Part shown: positions 24,215-33,508 of the stretch, in pieces
Layout: each line of letters begins with the position of its first letter
How positions within the stretch are numbered: the stretch's first letter is position 1
Assembly: GCA_964370795.1 (NCBI GenBank)
Contig: CAYJME010000001.1
Location: 1-58,802 of the forward strand
Source of the DNA: JAHFOW01 sp964370795
Lineage (GTDB): Bacteria > Planctomycetota > Brocadiia > Brocadiales > Brocadiaceae
DNA length: 58,802 nucleotides
Direction: 5' to 3'
Translations under genes and position numbers: made by a program
The notes under the pieces: generated by a model
What the model was told of the DNA's origin: nothing
Databases searched by the model: none
What the model saw: the letters and a program-made list of their open reading frames with translations, nothing else

Positions 24215-25867
24215 TTACATTCCCATACCGCCCATGCCACCCATGCCACCCATGCCGCCACCCATACCACCGGGCATCTTTTCGCCTTCTTTACTGGGGA
24301 CATCGGTGATGATACAGTCGGTTGTCAGAAGGATGCCGGCAATACTTACGGCATTTTGCAATGCGCTCCTTGCCACCTTTGTGGGATCAATAACACCCGC
24401 TTCCATCAAATTGCAGTATGTCTCTTTTTCTGCATCGTAACCAAACGCCTTATCTTTGGATTCCATGATCTTTTTCACAACCACAGTACCCTCCAGACCG
24501 GCGTTTTTAAATATCTGTTTTGCGGGCGCAGACAATGCCTTTCTTACGATATCAACACCCATAGCCTCATCGCCTTTCAGCTTGATGGTATCCAGCGCCT
24601 CAGCAGCCCGTAAAAGCGCAACGCCGCCACCCGGCAATATGCCTTCTTCTATAGCCGCCCTGGTAGCATGCAGGGCATCTTCCACGCGCGCCTTCTTTTC
24701 CTTCATTTCGCTCTCCGTGGCCGCGCCTACAAATATCTGGGCAACCCCGCCTGCAAGCTTCGCAAGACGCTCCTGCAATTTTTCTCTATCATAATCCGAC
24801 GTCGTTATCTCGATTTCCTTACGAATCTGCTTAATACGACCCTGAATAGCATCGGAACTCCCTGCCCCCTGAACAATGGTCGTATTATCCGCATCAACCG
24901 TAACCTTCTTTGCGCGTCCTAAATCACGAATATCGATATTTTCCAACTGGATTCCCAAGTCTTTAGATATTGGCTTACCCTCAGTAAGAACGGCGATATC
25001 ATCGAGCATCGCCTTCCTGCGATCTCCATACCCCGGGCTTTTAACTGCTGCGCAACTGATTGTTCCACGGAGTTTATTTACAACCAGGGTAGCCAGCGCC
25101 TCACCCTCCACATCTTCAGCAACAATCAACAAAGACTTGCCCGTCTTTGCAATCTTTTCCAGGAGTGGAACCAGCCCTTTAACCGTAGATATTTTATCCT
25201 CATAAATTAATATATAGGGGTCTTTAAACTCGACTTCCAGGGTATCGGGATTGGTGACAAAATGAGGAGAGAGATACCCCCGGTCAAACTGCATACCTTC
25301 TACCACATCAACGCTGGTTTCAAGCCCCTTTCCTTCCTCAACGGTGATAACGCCATCCTTGCCCACCTTGTCCATTGCATCGGCAATCATTTTTCCTATC
25401 TCAGAGTCGTTATTTGCTGCGATTGAACCAATGCTTGCAATTTCAGACTGGTTCTTGATCTTTTTGCTCATCTCTTTTAATTTGTCGACCACCTTATCCA
25501 GCGCCTTACGCATACCTCTGTTCAGCGCCATCGGATCAGCGCCCGATGTTACACACTTGAGTCCCTCTAAAAAGATCGACTCGGTAAGAACCGTTGCCGT
25601 TGTTGTTCCGTCACCTGCAATATCACTGGTCTTAGATGCCGCTTCCCGTACCAGTCTTGCGCCTGTATTCTCATAAGGGTTCTTAAGTTCTATCTCCTCG
25701 GCAACCGAAACGCCATCCTTGGTTACCGTGGGACTTCCGTATCCCTTATCTAACACTGCATTCCTTCCCCTCGGTCCAAGGGTAACCTTCACTGCCCTGG
25801 CAAGTTTTGAAACGCCCCGGGCAATAGCGGACCTTGCCTCTTCATCAAAGGCTAGTTGCTTCGCCAT
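24215..25867 (-). CDS. groL: Chaperonin GroEL, copy 2 (GGM tail)
   Basis: This 550-residue chaperonin is of the usual type: MAKQLAFDEEARSAIARGV at the start, the ATP motif AGDGTTTATV and a C-terminal tail of Gly-Gly-Met repeats. It is probably the housekeeping chaperonin. An AAAGGAGG site precedes the ATG. No groES lies directly upstream; the next gene downstream on the strand is groES of the other operon. A classical CIRCE element was not found upstream. Confidence 0.97.
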   Translation of the reverse strand: MAKQLAFDEEARSAIARGVSKLARAVKVTLGPRGRNAVLDKGYGSPTVTKDGVSVAEEIELKNPYENTGARLVREAASKTSDIAGDGTTTATVLTESIFLEGLKCVTSGADPMALNRGMRKALDKVVDKLKEMSKKIKNQSEIASIGSIAANNDSEIGKMIADAMDKVGKDGVITVEEGKGLETSVDVVEGMQFDRGYLSPHFVTNPDTLEVEFKDPYILIYEDKISTVKGLVPLLEKIAKTGKSLLIVAEDVEGEALATLVVNKLRGTISCAAVKSPGYGDRRKAMLDDIAVLTEGKPISKDLGIQLENIDIRDLGRAKKVTVDADNTTIVQGAGSSDAIQGRIKQIRKEIEITTSDYDREKLQERLAKLAGGVAQIFVGAATESEMKEKKARVEDALHATRAAIEEGILPGGGVALLRAAEALDTIKLKGDEAMGVDIVRKALSAPAKQIFKNAGLEGTVVVKKIMESKDKAFGYDAEKETYCNLMEAGVIDPTKVARSALQNAVSIAGILLTTDCIITDVPSKEGEKMPGGMGGGMGGMGGMGGMGM

Positions 25868-26176
25868 TGAATACCTCCTTTCAATAACCTCATTAATTTA
25901 AGATACCAAAATTAAATTTCAAAAAGTATATAAGAATGAAGTAATTAGCAAACCAAATACCGCAAAAGAGCGCTAAATATTAAAACAACATAACATTTTT
26001 AAGTTAGCCATGTTATACGCATTCATAATCTTTATTATATACGAAACATAGCCAAGAACATGTCATTGTGACAGGAGAAAAATTCTCGCATATACAACAC
26101 CTGCCAGTATGGCAGAAGTTGGCTTTTTTATAAAAAGGGAGAAAAGTCCATCCATCTAATTAATATTGACTTTTCA
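25868..26176. promoter_or_regulatory. Divergent region between groEL2 and birA with short palindromes
   Basis: There is no gene here. Two short symmetric sites are visible: TGTCATTGTGACA (26061-26073; arms TGTCA/TGACA) and CTGCCAGTATGGCAG (26101-26115; arms CTGCC/GGCAG). They could be operators for the chaperonin or for biotin control, but neither matches CIRCE or a BirA operator that I know. The rest is AT-rich. Confidence 0.35.
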
Positions 26177-27007
26177 ATGGGTTATGACATATATTTGAAA
26201 ACCATGAATACTTTAGACCATTTGACCCCTGAAGAAATTATGCAGGGATTAAAAACAAAGACTATCGGAAGCGCCGTGGTTGTTTACAAACGGATAGCCT
26301 CGACGATGGATATGGCCCGGAAACTCGCGCGCATGGGGGCTAAGAATGGCACGGTCGTTTTTGCCGAAGAACAAACGCAGGGCAAGGGACGTTCTGGGCA
26401 TTCCTGGTCTTGTCCCCCCTATACCGGACTCCTTTGCACTATTGTATTAAAACACACCATACAACCAGACCATTTATGTTTGTTAACGGGAACAACAGCA
26501 GTTTCCGTAACGGAAACTATTTACGATACCCTGCACCTCCCCGCCGAGATTAAATGGCCCAATGATATCCTGATCAATGGGAAAAAGGTCGGAGGAATTC
26601 TGGTTGAATTAGAAAAATCGCTCAAAAAACAATTCTATTTTTTTATTGGAATCGGCATTAATGTCAATACACCGAAAAATGAATTACCGAAACAAACACG
26701 CATCCCGGCAACTTCTCTGGCCATTGAAAACAATGGGCTCGTGGATCGTACCATGTTTGCAAAGGCATTACTCCAGGATATTGACAAGTGGTATTCCATC
26801 TTAAAAGATGAACACTTCCGGTACATAACGGAACGGTGGAAGGAACTCTGCATTACCGTAGGCGAGACGTTAACCATTACCGACGGTGGACAGGAATATA
26901 CAGGCGTGGTAATCGATATCTCAAATAACGGCGGGTTGATGGTGCGGCTCGACAATGGACTGATAAAAATATTCCGGGGCGAACATGCCACCATTAAATA
27001 CGGTTAA
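26177..27007 (+). CDS. birA: Biotin-[acetyl-CoA-carboxylase] ligase
   Basis: This 276-residue protein has the biotin-protein ligase catalytic core: FAEEQTQGKGRSGHSW (the adenylate loop), IKWPNDILINGKKVGGILVE and a C-terminal SH3-like domain (GETLTITDGGQEYTGVVIDI). It attaches biotin to carboxylases. There is no DNA-binding N-terminal domain, so it is a class I enzyme without repressor function. The ATG at 26204 (MNTLDHLTPEE) is an alternative start that fits the family better; neither start has a strong ribosome site. Confidence 0.93.
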   Translation: MGYDIYLKTMNTLDHLTPEEIMQGLKTKTIGSAVVVYKRIASTMDMARKLARMGAKNGTVVFAEEQTQGKGRSGHSWSCPPYTGLLCTIVLKHTIQPDHLCLLTGTTAVSVTETIYDTLHLPAEIKWPNDILINGKKVGGILVELEKSLKKQFYFFIGIGINVNTPKNELPKQTRIPATSLAIENNGLVDRTMFAKALLQDIDKWYSILKDEHFRYITERWKELCITVGETLTITDGGQEYTGVVIDISNNGGLMVRLDNGLIKIFRGEHATIKYG

Positions 27008-27096
27008 CCTGGTAAATTTGCGATTTACGATTTTGGACTTGCGATTGAAAAGTTATTTAATGCGAAGAGGACTATCGAATATTGAACAAGGAGAAT

Positions 27097-27663
27097 TCAT
27101 TGCTCTTTTACTATCAACGCCTTCTGCAGGGCAAGAACCTTTGCCTCCATCCTGCCCATCCTCCTGGAAAGATCGCTGTAAACGAAACATCCCAGAATAA
27201 GCAGGAGCGTCGTATAAGCAATAATAATGTAAGTCAAAAACCGGTCGCCGGAAGTTGTGACAGGACGGTTTATTTCTGTCTCTATCCGCCTGACTTGTTG
27301 GGGTTGTAAGGCAACAGGAGAAGGAGATTTTACCGCTTGTCTCGTTTCCCGATTCGTACTTTCAGCACCCTGAACCGATTTTGGCTTTTCCGGAACAGGT
27401 TTCTCATACATGCGCCCAATCACGACCTTTGGTTTTAACGGAGGAACGCCACGAGTCGAACTACCAACGTTATTCATTGGCTGCGATACCCTTTCCAATG
27501 GCTTGTCTATATTTGAAGGGATGGACGGTTGCTGTTGAGGCAATGGTGGATTATTTTCCGGAACATTTTTATCAGCCAGATTATCTGAAGATGGTTTTTT
27601 ATTATCTTTTACAGCCTTTATCCAACCCAATGGGTCGTGTCCCAGGGCGCTTTCTTTTCCCAT
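27097..27663 (-). CDS. Hypothetical single-pass membrane protein next to ParA
   Basis: This 188-residue protein has a short conserved-looking N-terminus (GHDPLGWIKAV) and a long Pro/Gln/Ser/Lys-rich disordered middle (residues about 20-130). One transmembrane helix follows (FLTYIIIAYTTLLLILGCFVY), then a short coiled C-terminus (SRRMGRMEAKVLALQKAL). It is not a known family to me. The ParA-like gene ends 55 bases upstream on the same strand. The N-terminal tag could dock to the ATPase, with the helix anchoring it to a membrane. Confidence 0.75.
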   Translation of the reverse strand: MGKESALGHDPLGWIKAVKDNKKPSSDNLADKNVPENNPPLPQQQPSIPSNIDKPLERVSQPMNNVGSSTRGVPPLKPKVVIGRMYEKPVPEKPKSVQGAESTNRETRQAVKSPSPVALQPQQVRRIETEINRPVTTSGDRFLTYIIIAYTTLLLILGCFVYSDLSRRMGRMEAKVLALQKALIVKEQ

Positions 27664-27718
27664 AACTTCTCCACAGTAAAATATAAAATTACTTTAAGGA
27701 AATTACGATGCAATGAAT

Positions 27719-28507
27719 TTATTTATTGCTTGCTGTCCGATATTCTTTATTTTCCTGGAGCACTACTTCCTGCGCAAGGGCCATATAATCCGCCGAACCG
27801 TGTGAACCAGGCGCATAGGAAACAATCGGTTTTCCATGACTCGGCGATTCCGAGAGCTTCACATTTTTTCTAATAATCGTTTTGAAAACCTTATCATTAA
27901 AATGTTCCCTTACTTTTTCTACCACCTCGTTGCCCAGACGAGTGCGGCTTGTATACATGCAAAGAATAATGCCGGTAATTTCTAATGCATTATTAAGTCG
28001 CTTACGAACTATCTCGTACGTATCCAATAGCTTACCTACGCCACGCAAGGCAAAAAATTCGGTTTGTACAGGAATAAATATCTCGTGCACCAGGGTCAGA
28101 ACGTTCAGGGTCAATAAACCAAGCGAAGGGGCGCAATCAATAAGGACGTAATCATATGAGTTAATTGCATCCCCTAAATTTTCTTTTAACACCGTCTCCC
28201 TGCCCACAACGCCCACCAGTTCAATTTCCGCCCCGGAAAGATCTATATTGGACGGTATAATATCCAGGCCGGCTATGCTGGTTTTTACAATCACCTCATC
28301 TGGTTTACAATCGCCTGCAATAAGATCATACGCTGAATATTTTAGACTGTAAATATCCATACCCAGATGCACGCTTAAATTTGCCTGCGGGTCCATATCA
28401 ATAAGTAATACTTTTTTCCCCAGCATCGCAAGGCATGCGCCCAGATTTGCAGTCGTTGTGGTCTTTCCTACGCCCCCCTTCTGGTTCAGTAACGCAATAC
28501 TTCTCAT
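27719..28507 (-). CDS. ParA/Soj-family ATPase
   Basis: This 262-residue protein has deviant Walker A NQKGGVGKTTTTANLG, Walker A' LIDMDPQANLS and Walker B YVLIDCAPSLGLL. It is full length for a chromosomal Soj-type protein with no N-terminal DNA-binding extension. No parB follows; instead a membrane-anchored hypothetical protein is downstream. It may position chromosomes or another cargo, such as a cell structure. A strong GGGAGGAAG site precedes the ATG. Confidence 0.93.
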   Translation of the reverse strand: MRSIALLNQKGGVGKTTTTANLGACLAMLGKKVLLIDMDPQANLSVHLGMDIYSLKYSAYDLIAGDCKPDEVIVKTSIAGLDIIPSNIDLSGAEIELVGVVGRETVLKENLGDAINSYDYVLIDCAPSLGLLTLNVLTLVHEIFIPVQTEFFALRGVGKLLDTYEIVRKRLNNALEITGIILCMYTSRTRLGNEVVEKVREHFNDKVFKTIIRKNVKLSESPSHGKPIVSYAPGSHGSADYMALAQEVVLQENKEYRTASNK

Positions 28508-28653
28508 AACGCACTTCCTCCCACTATAAGGCAGATTTTTTTACTCGGCAAGGAATCAAAAACTATGCGGATAGTAAAATACAGTAGACACGTAAAGGCG
28601 CAAAATCTTACGTCTCTACAACGGCATTGAAATTTTTTAACATAATATATAAT

Positions 28654-29190
28654 TCAAAACTTTTGTTTGAGCGTATGAATACGGGTAAAAATCTTCGACA
28701 GGAGTTCAGACGACAAGGCTACCTGTTCCCGTGCAATTTTTAAGATAGGTTTTGGCACAGGCGGCGTCTTTTTAACAGCATCCCACAGGATATGGGCGTC
28801 AACATTAAACCGTGACGCAACATCAAACACGCTAAACTTAGAGCGGTAGGGATCGGAAATCGCCACACAATGTGCGCCGATTACGGTATTCTCATGAAGG
28901 TATATCGGCACCGCAATAAGTGTTAGGCCACAGGGACACTGATCCTCCAGGGACTTATTGGAGCGTATGGCATTTTTCGAAAGATCCCAACTATAAGAAA
29001 AGCATATATCTTTACGTGCGCTTACAAAACGCAATGTCTTACAATAAGAAGAACTATGCATTTCACCCACCACTTCTCCATCCACATCATACACAATGTC
29101 ATTCGTATTTAAGATACTCATGAGATATGTCTGGACAGAAGAAATGATTTCTTTGTCAAAATCAAATTTCAACTGATTAACCGGTTCCAT
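28654..29190 (-). CDS. PocR-like sensory domain protein
   Basis: This 178-residue soluble protein resembles the PocR ligand-binding domain. Cysteines are spaced as in that family (YCKTLRFV; ICFSYSWD; CPCGLTLIAVPIYLHENTVIGAH). Nothing resembling an output domain follows; the C-terminal 40 residues are helical. PocR domains bind small metabolites in propanediol and related regulators. Standing alone, it might act by contact with another protein. The ParA-like gene lies downstream on the same strand, about 150 bases away. Confidence 0.7.
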   Translation of the reverse strand: MEPVNQLKFDFDKEIISSVQTYLMSILNTNDIVYDVDGEVVGEMHSSSYCKTLRFVSARKDICFSYSWDLSKNAIRSNKSLEDQCPCGLTLIAVPIYLHENTVIGAHCVAISDPYRSKFSVFDVASRFNVDAHILWDAVKKTPPVPKPILKIAREQVALSSELLSKIFTRIHTLKQKF

Positions 29191-29328
29191 ACAAGCGATA
29201 TCTTATTCAGACCCTGGTGCAAATAAGAAAACAAGGCATGTTGTTAATATCAATTGCGATACTATATATAAATTTGGATGAATTTTCAATAAAACTCACA
29301 AATTAAACCGTTTAATCCGTACAAACTG

Positions 29329-31140
29329 TTATAGTGACAACAACCGCATAATATCATTCCTCGTGGCATAGATAACCAGTGAAATGATGGCGGCAAAGCC
29401 GATATAATGCGCTATGGAAAGCGCTTTCTGACTTACGGGCGAACCCTTAATCCTCTCGATTGCCAAAAATAACAAGTGACCGCCATCCAGCACGGGCACG
29501 GGCAGGATATTTAAGAGCGCTAACTGGAGGCTCAGAATACCCAGGAAATACGTGAGTTTCCCCATGCCTACCTTGGCTGACTCATACGACGCCTGGGCAA
29601 TCAGGATAAATCCACCGACATTTTTAGTTGAGAGCCTCTGAGAAAAAAAGCCTTTGATGGTAAGATACAGCCTTTGCACGTTAATAATCGCCTTTTTTAT
29701 ACCTATAACGCATGAACCAAAAAGACCATACTGTTTAACGAGCGTCTTCTCGCGAAATTTCAGCCCAATACTGCCCACGGCATTCTTTTCATCTTTTTGC
29801 GGTGCAATGGTAGATACAAAACGCTTACCGTCACGCATCCAGTCAATCACCATGGGTTTTCCCTGGCTCATGATAACGGCCTGAAGTAATGAGTTCCAGT
29901 CTTTTACCTCTCTTTCATTCAGAGCGGTAACTTTATCGCCCGGCTTTATACCAACTTTTTCTGCAGGAAATCCCTCGACTACAGAATCGATTACTAATCC
30001 ATAAAAGGGGGAAAATCCGCCCAGAAACGACGTTTTTTCTTTTGCATCCTTCAAAGACACGGTAAGAGAAGAAATCTGATCATTCCTTTTAATGGTAAAG
30101 GCGTATGTTTCAGATTCAGATTCCAATACCAGTTTGCCTATTTCAGAGAATCCGGTTACAGGCTTTGCATTAACCTCCGTAATCTCATCGCCTTTCAAAA
30201 AACCTGCGTTCATGGCAAGACTATCATTCTTAACGCCGTCAATGCGGGCAGTCGCACAGGAAAGACCGAGCATCCACCGGCATAACTTATATGGGGTTAT
30301 CTTAAGTTCTACCTCCCGGTTGTCCCTTAAAACAACAACCGAAATTTCTTTGCCGGGATTCTGCATTTCTATCTCGCGGAATTCATCTTCAGTAGAAATC
30401 CGCTTGCCATTTGCAGCGACGATAATATCCTTAACCTGTAAACCGGCGTCTCTTGCCGGGGAAACGTTGTTTTCAAATGCAAATAGTTTATCGACCTCCA
30501 GGCTGGTAGCAGGCGCAATCCCTATCCTTTGAATGCCATGTTCTGCATCGTACGAGGGCGTTACCGTGAAATCCAGAATCTTTCCATCCCGTTCTACTTT
30601 AATTGGTAATCCCGTGGTAGAGGTATTTAAGGCAATAATGGTAAAGAGGTCTTCAAAATCAATATCCCTGTTTCCATCAACCTCGACAACCTTATCCCCC
30701 CGTTGGATTCCCGCTTCCCACGCAGGAGAACCGGGGATAACCTGGCCAACCTCCGGCGCTATAAAGGGTACGCCGATCTGAAAGGCAACAATGAAGGCGA
30801 TGAAGGCAAGGATGGCGTTTAGCCCCACGCCGGCAACAAGCACGGCAGCGCGCTGTCCAACACTCTTGGATGAAAATTCCCAGGAAGCACCCGTTTTTTC
30901 TTCATCAGGACCCTCGCCTGCAAGCTTTACATAACCTCCCAGGGGCACTAATGAAAGCCGGTATTCCGTTTCGCCCCATTTCTTTTTAAAAATAGCGGGA
31001 CCGAATCCCAAAGAAAAGGCATATACCCTTACTCCTATTTTCTTCGCAACAAGGAAATGGCCAAGTTCATGGATAAAAATCAGCAATCCAATCCCAATAA
31101 TAACCTGTAAAACATTTGTTGAAACATCTACAAAAGGCAT
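29329..31140 (-). CDS. rseP: RIP metalloprotease (RseP-like) with four PDZ domains
   Basis: This 603-residue site-2 protease is longer than the usual 350-450. The zinc motif HELGH is at residues 24-28 in the first membrane helix, and the second active-site motif (NILPVPVLDGGH) is near 550. Between them are four PDZ-like units, recognisable at GSPAWEAGIQRGDKVVEVDG, then ARDAGLQVKDIIVAANGK, then AMNAGFLKGDEITEVNAK and AEKVGIKPGDKVTALNER. It cuts membrane-bound anti-sigma factors or signal peptides. It overlaps dxr by 13 bases, a common pairing. Confidence 0.93.
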   Translation of the reverse strand: MPFVDVSTNVLQVIIGIGLLIFIHELGHFLVAKKIGVRVYAFSLGFGPAIFKKKWGETEYRLSLVPLGGYVKLAGEGPDEEKTGASWEFSSKSVGQRAAVLVAGVGLNAILAFIAFIVAFQIGVPFIAPEVGQVIPGSPAWEAGIQRGDKVVEVDGNRDIDFEDLFTIIALNTSTTGLPIKVERDGKILDFTVTPSYDAEHGIQRIGIAPATSLEVDKLFAFENNVSPARDAGLQVKDIIVAANGKRISTEDEFREIEMQNPGKEISVVVLRDNREVELKITPYKLCRWMLGLSCATARIDGVKNDSLAMNAGFLKGDEITEVNAKPVTGFSEIGKLVLESESETYAFTIKRNDQISSLTVSLKDAKEKTSFLGGFSPFYGLVIDSVVEGFPAEKVGIKPGDKVTALNEREVKDWNSLLQAVIMSQGKPMVIDWMRDGKRFVSTIAPQKDEKNAVGSIGLKFREKTLVKQYGLFGSCVIGIKKAIINVQRLYLTIKGFFSQRLSTKNVGGFILIAQASYESAKVGMGKLTYFLGILSLQLALLNILPVPVLDGGHLLFLAIERIKGSPVSQKALSIAHYIGFAAIISLVIYATRNDIMRLLSL

Positions 31141-32273
31141 TTTGTAATCTCCTGTCTTGCCCAGGAATCTGCAGCTAAAATATCCTCAAGGCAAGGGTTT
31201 TTGATAAAAAGATGATTGTTTATTACCTTTTCAACACTGGATGAAATTTCGGTAAATTTAATTTGACCATTCAGAAATGCCTGAACCGCAACCTCATTCG
31301 CTGCATTGAGAATCACTCCAACCGTACCACCTTCCTTTGCAGCCTGATAACCCAACCTTAGCGCAGGGAATTTTTCCATGTCAGGCTTTTTAAAGGTAAG
31401 ACTTCCTATCTTTGATAAATCCAGATGTTGAACACTTAAAGATTTTCGTTCGGGATATGTTAATGCATATTGAATGGGCACCTTCATATCAGGCATACCC
31501 ATCTGGGCAATTACCGACCCGTCACAAAATTCCACCATAGAATGAATGATTGATTGCGGATGGATTACCACATCGATCTGCTCTGTTTTCAAATCAAACA
31601 ACCATCGCGCCTCAATTATCTCCAGCGCTTTATTCATCAGGGTAGCGGAATCAATGGTAATCTTTTGCCCCATCTGCCAAGTAGGATGCTTGAGCGCCTG
31701 AGCAGGCTTCACATTGGGCAGCTCATCTTGAGGATAGTCATAAAAGGGGCCGCCCGACGCCGTAATAATAACACGCTTTATTTCATTGCGTCTGCCGGAT
31801 TGAAGGGCTTGAAAGATAGCGCTGTGCTCGCTATCCACCGGCAAAATCTGGGCTTTTTTTGCCAACGACATCACAATATGCCCTGCCATTACCAATGACT
31901 CTTTATTGGCGAGTGCGAGGGTTTTTCCCTGTTGTAATGTCGCAATAGCCGCCGGCAAACCAACGGCACCCACAACGGCAGAAACCACAATATCAACCTC
32001 GTCTCTCAAAACAAGTTCTTTCAGACAATTATTTCCCGCGATGATTTCGAGCCGATTGTTTGAAAAGCGGTTTTTTAACTTTTCAACTAATCCACCGTTA
32101 TTCAGTGCAACATAGGCAGGCTGAAACTCTTCGATTTGCTCAGAGAGGAGTTCCCATCGGGAATTTGCGGAGAGTCCAACAACCCGGAATTCGTCCTTTA
32201 AATTTCGAACAACTTCAAGGGTGTTTTTACCTATAGAACCTGTGGAACCGAGGACAACGATATTTTTTATCAT
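31128..32273 (-). CDS. dxr: 1-deoxy-D-xylulose 5-phosphate reductoisomerase
   Basis: This 381-residue enzyme of the non-mevalonate isoprenoid pathway has an NADPH motif LGSTGSIGKNTLEV, a LANKESLVMAG segment, metal-binding PVDSEHSAIFQ and the ASGGPF loop. It converts DXP to MEP. Its ATG shares a base with the ispG stop, and its end overlaps rseP, so the three form one operon (ispG-dxr-rseP). Confidence 0.97.
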   Translation of the reverse strand: MIKNIVVLGSTGSIGKNTLEVVRNLKDEFRVVGLSANSRWELLSEQIEEFQPAYVALNNGGLVEKLKNRFSNNRLEIIAGNNCLKELVLRDEVDIVVSAVVGAVGLPAAIATLQQGKTLALANKESLVMAGHIVMSLAKKAQILPVDSEHSAIFQALQSGRRNEIKRVIITASGGPFYDYPQDELPNVKPAQALKHPTWQMGQKITIDSATLMNKALEIIEARWLFDLKTEQIDVVIHPQSIIHSMVEFCDGSVIAQMGMPDMKVPIQYALTYPERKSLSVQHLDLSKIGSLTFKKPDMEKFPALRLGYQAAKEGGTVGVILNAANEVAVQAFLNGQIKFTEISSSVEKVINNHLFIKNPCLEDILAADSWARQEITKCLL

Positions 32274-33325
32274 TATGACATGCGGGTAATTTCTTCCAAA
32301 AGCTCATCAACCATGCGGTCTTCTGGTATCTTTCGAACCTTTTCGCCCTTTTTGAAGAGAAATCCAAATCCTTTACCACCAGCAATGCCAATATCAACCT
32401 CACGCGCTTCTCCGGGTCCATTCACCACACAACCCATAATGGCTATCTGAAGATTTTTCTTATCAACCGGCAAACGCTGTCTCACCTTTTCAACAATATT
32501 CACGAGGTCAATCTCGCAACGACCGCACGTAGGGCAGGAAATAAGCTCAGCGCCCTGACGTTTATAAAGACCCAACGCCTCAAGTATTTCATAACCGGCC
32601 TTGACCTCCAGCTCCGGAGCGCCCGTGTAAGAAACACGCAAGGTATCGCCAATACCTTCCGAGAGCAGTCCTCCTATACCAATAGCAGACTTAATCGTTG
32701 CAAGGCTGGGCGGCCCTGCGGCGGTAACACCCAGATGCAGGGGATAGTCACACAGCGTGGCTATAGACCGATACGCAGCAAGGGTTGAAGGCACATCTGA
32801 TGCCTTAAGAGATAACACAATATCTTTGAATCCCAGCGATTCAAAGTGTTCACAATAACGCAAGACGGTCTTAACCATTAATGACGTAAGTTCTTCATGA
32901 TTGTCACCTTCACCACGAACAGAACCTGAGTTAACTCCAATACGTATGGGAATACCCCTATCCTTTGCCGCCATAACCACCTCTTCTAATTTAGTTTTAT
33001 CCTTCATATTACCTGGGTTGATCCGTATTTTATCCACACCCTGGGCAATGGCTTCCAGGGCGAGGTGGTGGCCAAAGTGTATATCCGCAACCATCGGGAT
33101 TTTTATCTGTCTTTTAATAATGCCGAGACACTTAGCAGAAACGATCGTGGGCACGGCAAGGCGAACAACATGACAGCCCGCCTCCTCCAATTCCTTAATC
33201 TGCTGCACCGTGGCGTCAATATCCTCGGTATGGGTTTTTGTCATGGTTTGCACAGAAACCGGGTTATTTCCCCCGATAAGTACACCACCAACGTTAATGA
33301 TTCGTGTTTTACGGCGTTGAAACAT
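32273..33325 (-). CDS. ispG: 4-hydroxy-3-methylbut-2-enyl diphosphate synthase
   Basis: This 350-residue short bacterial form of GcpE/IspG has a TIM-barrel N-terminus (GGNNPVSVQTMTKTHTED; RINPGN; RIGVNSGS) and a C-terminal 4Fe-4S domain (CPTCGRC, then MGCVVNGPGEA). It acts late in the MEP pathway. The ATG at 33325 is chosen over a TTG three codons upstream. It is first in the ispG-dxr-rseP operon, so two isoprenoid steps are under one control. Confidence 0.96.
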   Translation of the reverse strand: MFQRRKTRIINVGGVLIGGNNPVSVQTMTKTHTEDIDATVQQIKELEEAGCHVVRLAVPTIVSAKCLGIIKRQIKIPMVADIHFGHHLALEAIAQGVDKIRINPGNMKDKTKLEEVVMAAKDRGIPIRIGVNSGSVRGEGDNHEELTSLMVKTVLRYCEHFESLGFKDIVLSLKASDVPSTLAAYRSIATLCDYPLHLGVTAAGPPSLATIKSAIGIGGLLSEGIGDTLRVSYTGAPELEVKAGYEILEALGLYKRQGAELISCPTCGRCEIDLVNIVEKVRQRLPVDKKNLQIAIMGCVVNGPGEAREVDIGIAGGKGFGFLFKKGEKVRKIPEDRMVDELLEEITRMS

Positions 33326-33409
33326 ATATTCCAAACAATAAGAGATTAATTATAGTCAACATCAAAAAAGTTGTCGTTGCAAAGGCTTTGTCTAAAACAA
33401 TCTCATGAG

Positions 33410-33440
33410 AAAGATTGCTTCGCCCCGCTCGCAATGACAG
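33410..33440 (-). repeat. Dispersed CGCAATGACA/AGATTGCTTCG repeat, single arm
   Basis: AAGATTGCTTCGCCCCGCTC followed by GCAATGACAG is one arm of the element seen as a full palindrome at 18355-18429. It lies upstream of ispG. Confidence 0.7.
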
Positions 33441-33508
33441 TTGCAATGTCAATTTATCAAGACTTCAACTATATATGATTAAATTAAGAAATTGAATTAT
33501 ATTCGCTG

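Noticed and set aside
22629..25901. Many plus-strand frames across the two groEL genes
   Set aside because: They are shadows of the codon pattern of groEL; the encoded Ser/Pro/Thr-rich proteins recur in parallel in both copies, as expected for antisense frames.
25868..26176. CIRCE/HrcA operator upstream of groEL2
   Set aside because: No TTAGCACTC-type inverted repeat is present; the short palindromes seen are of different wording.
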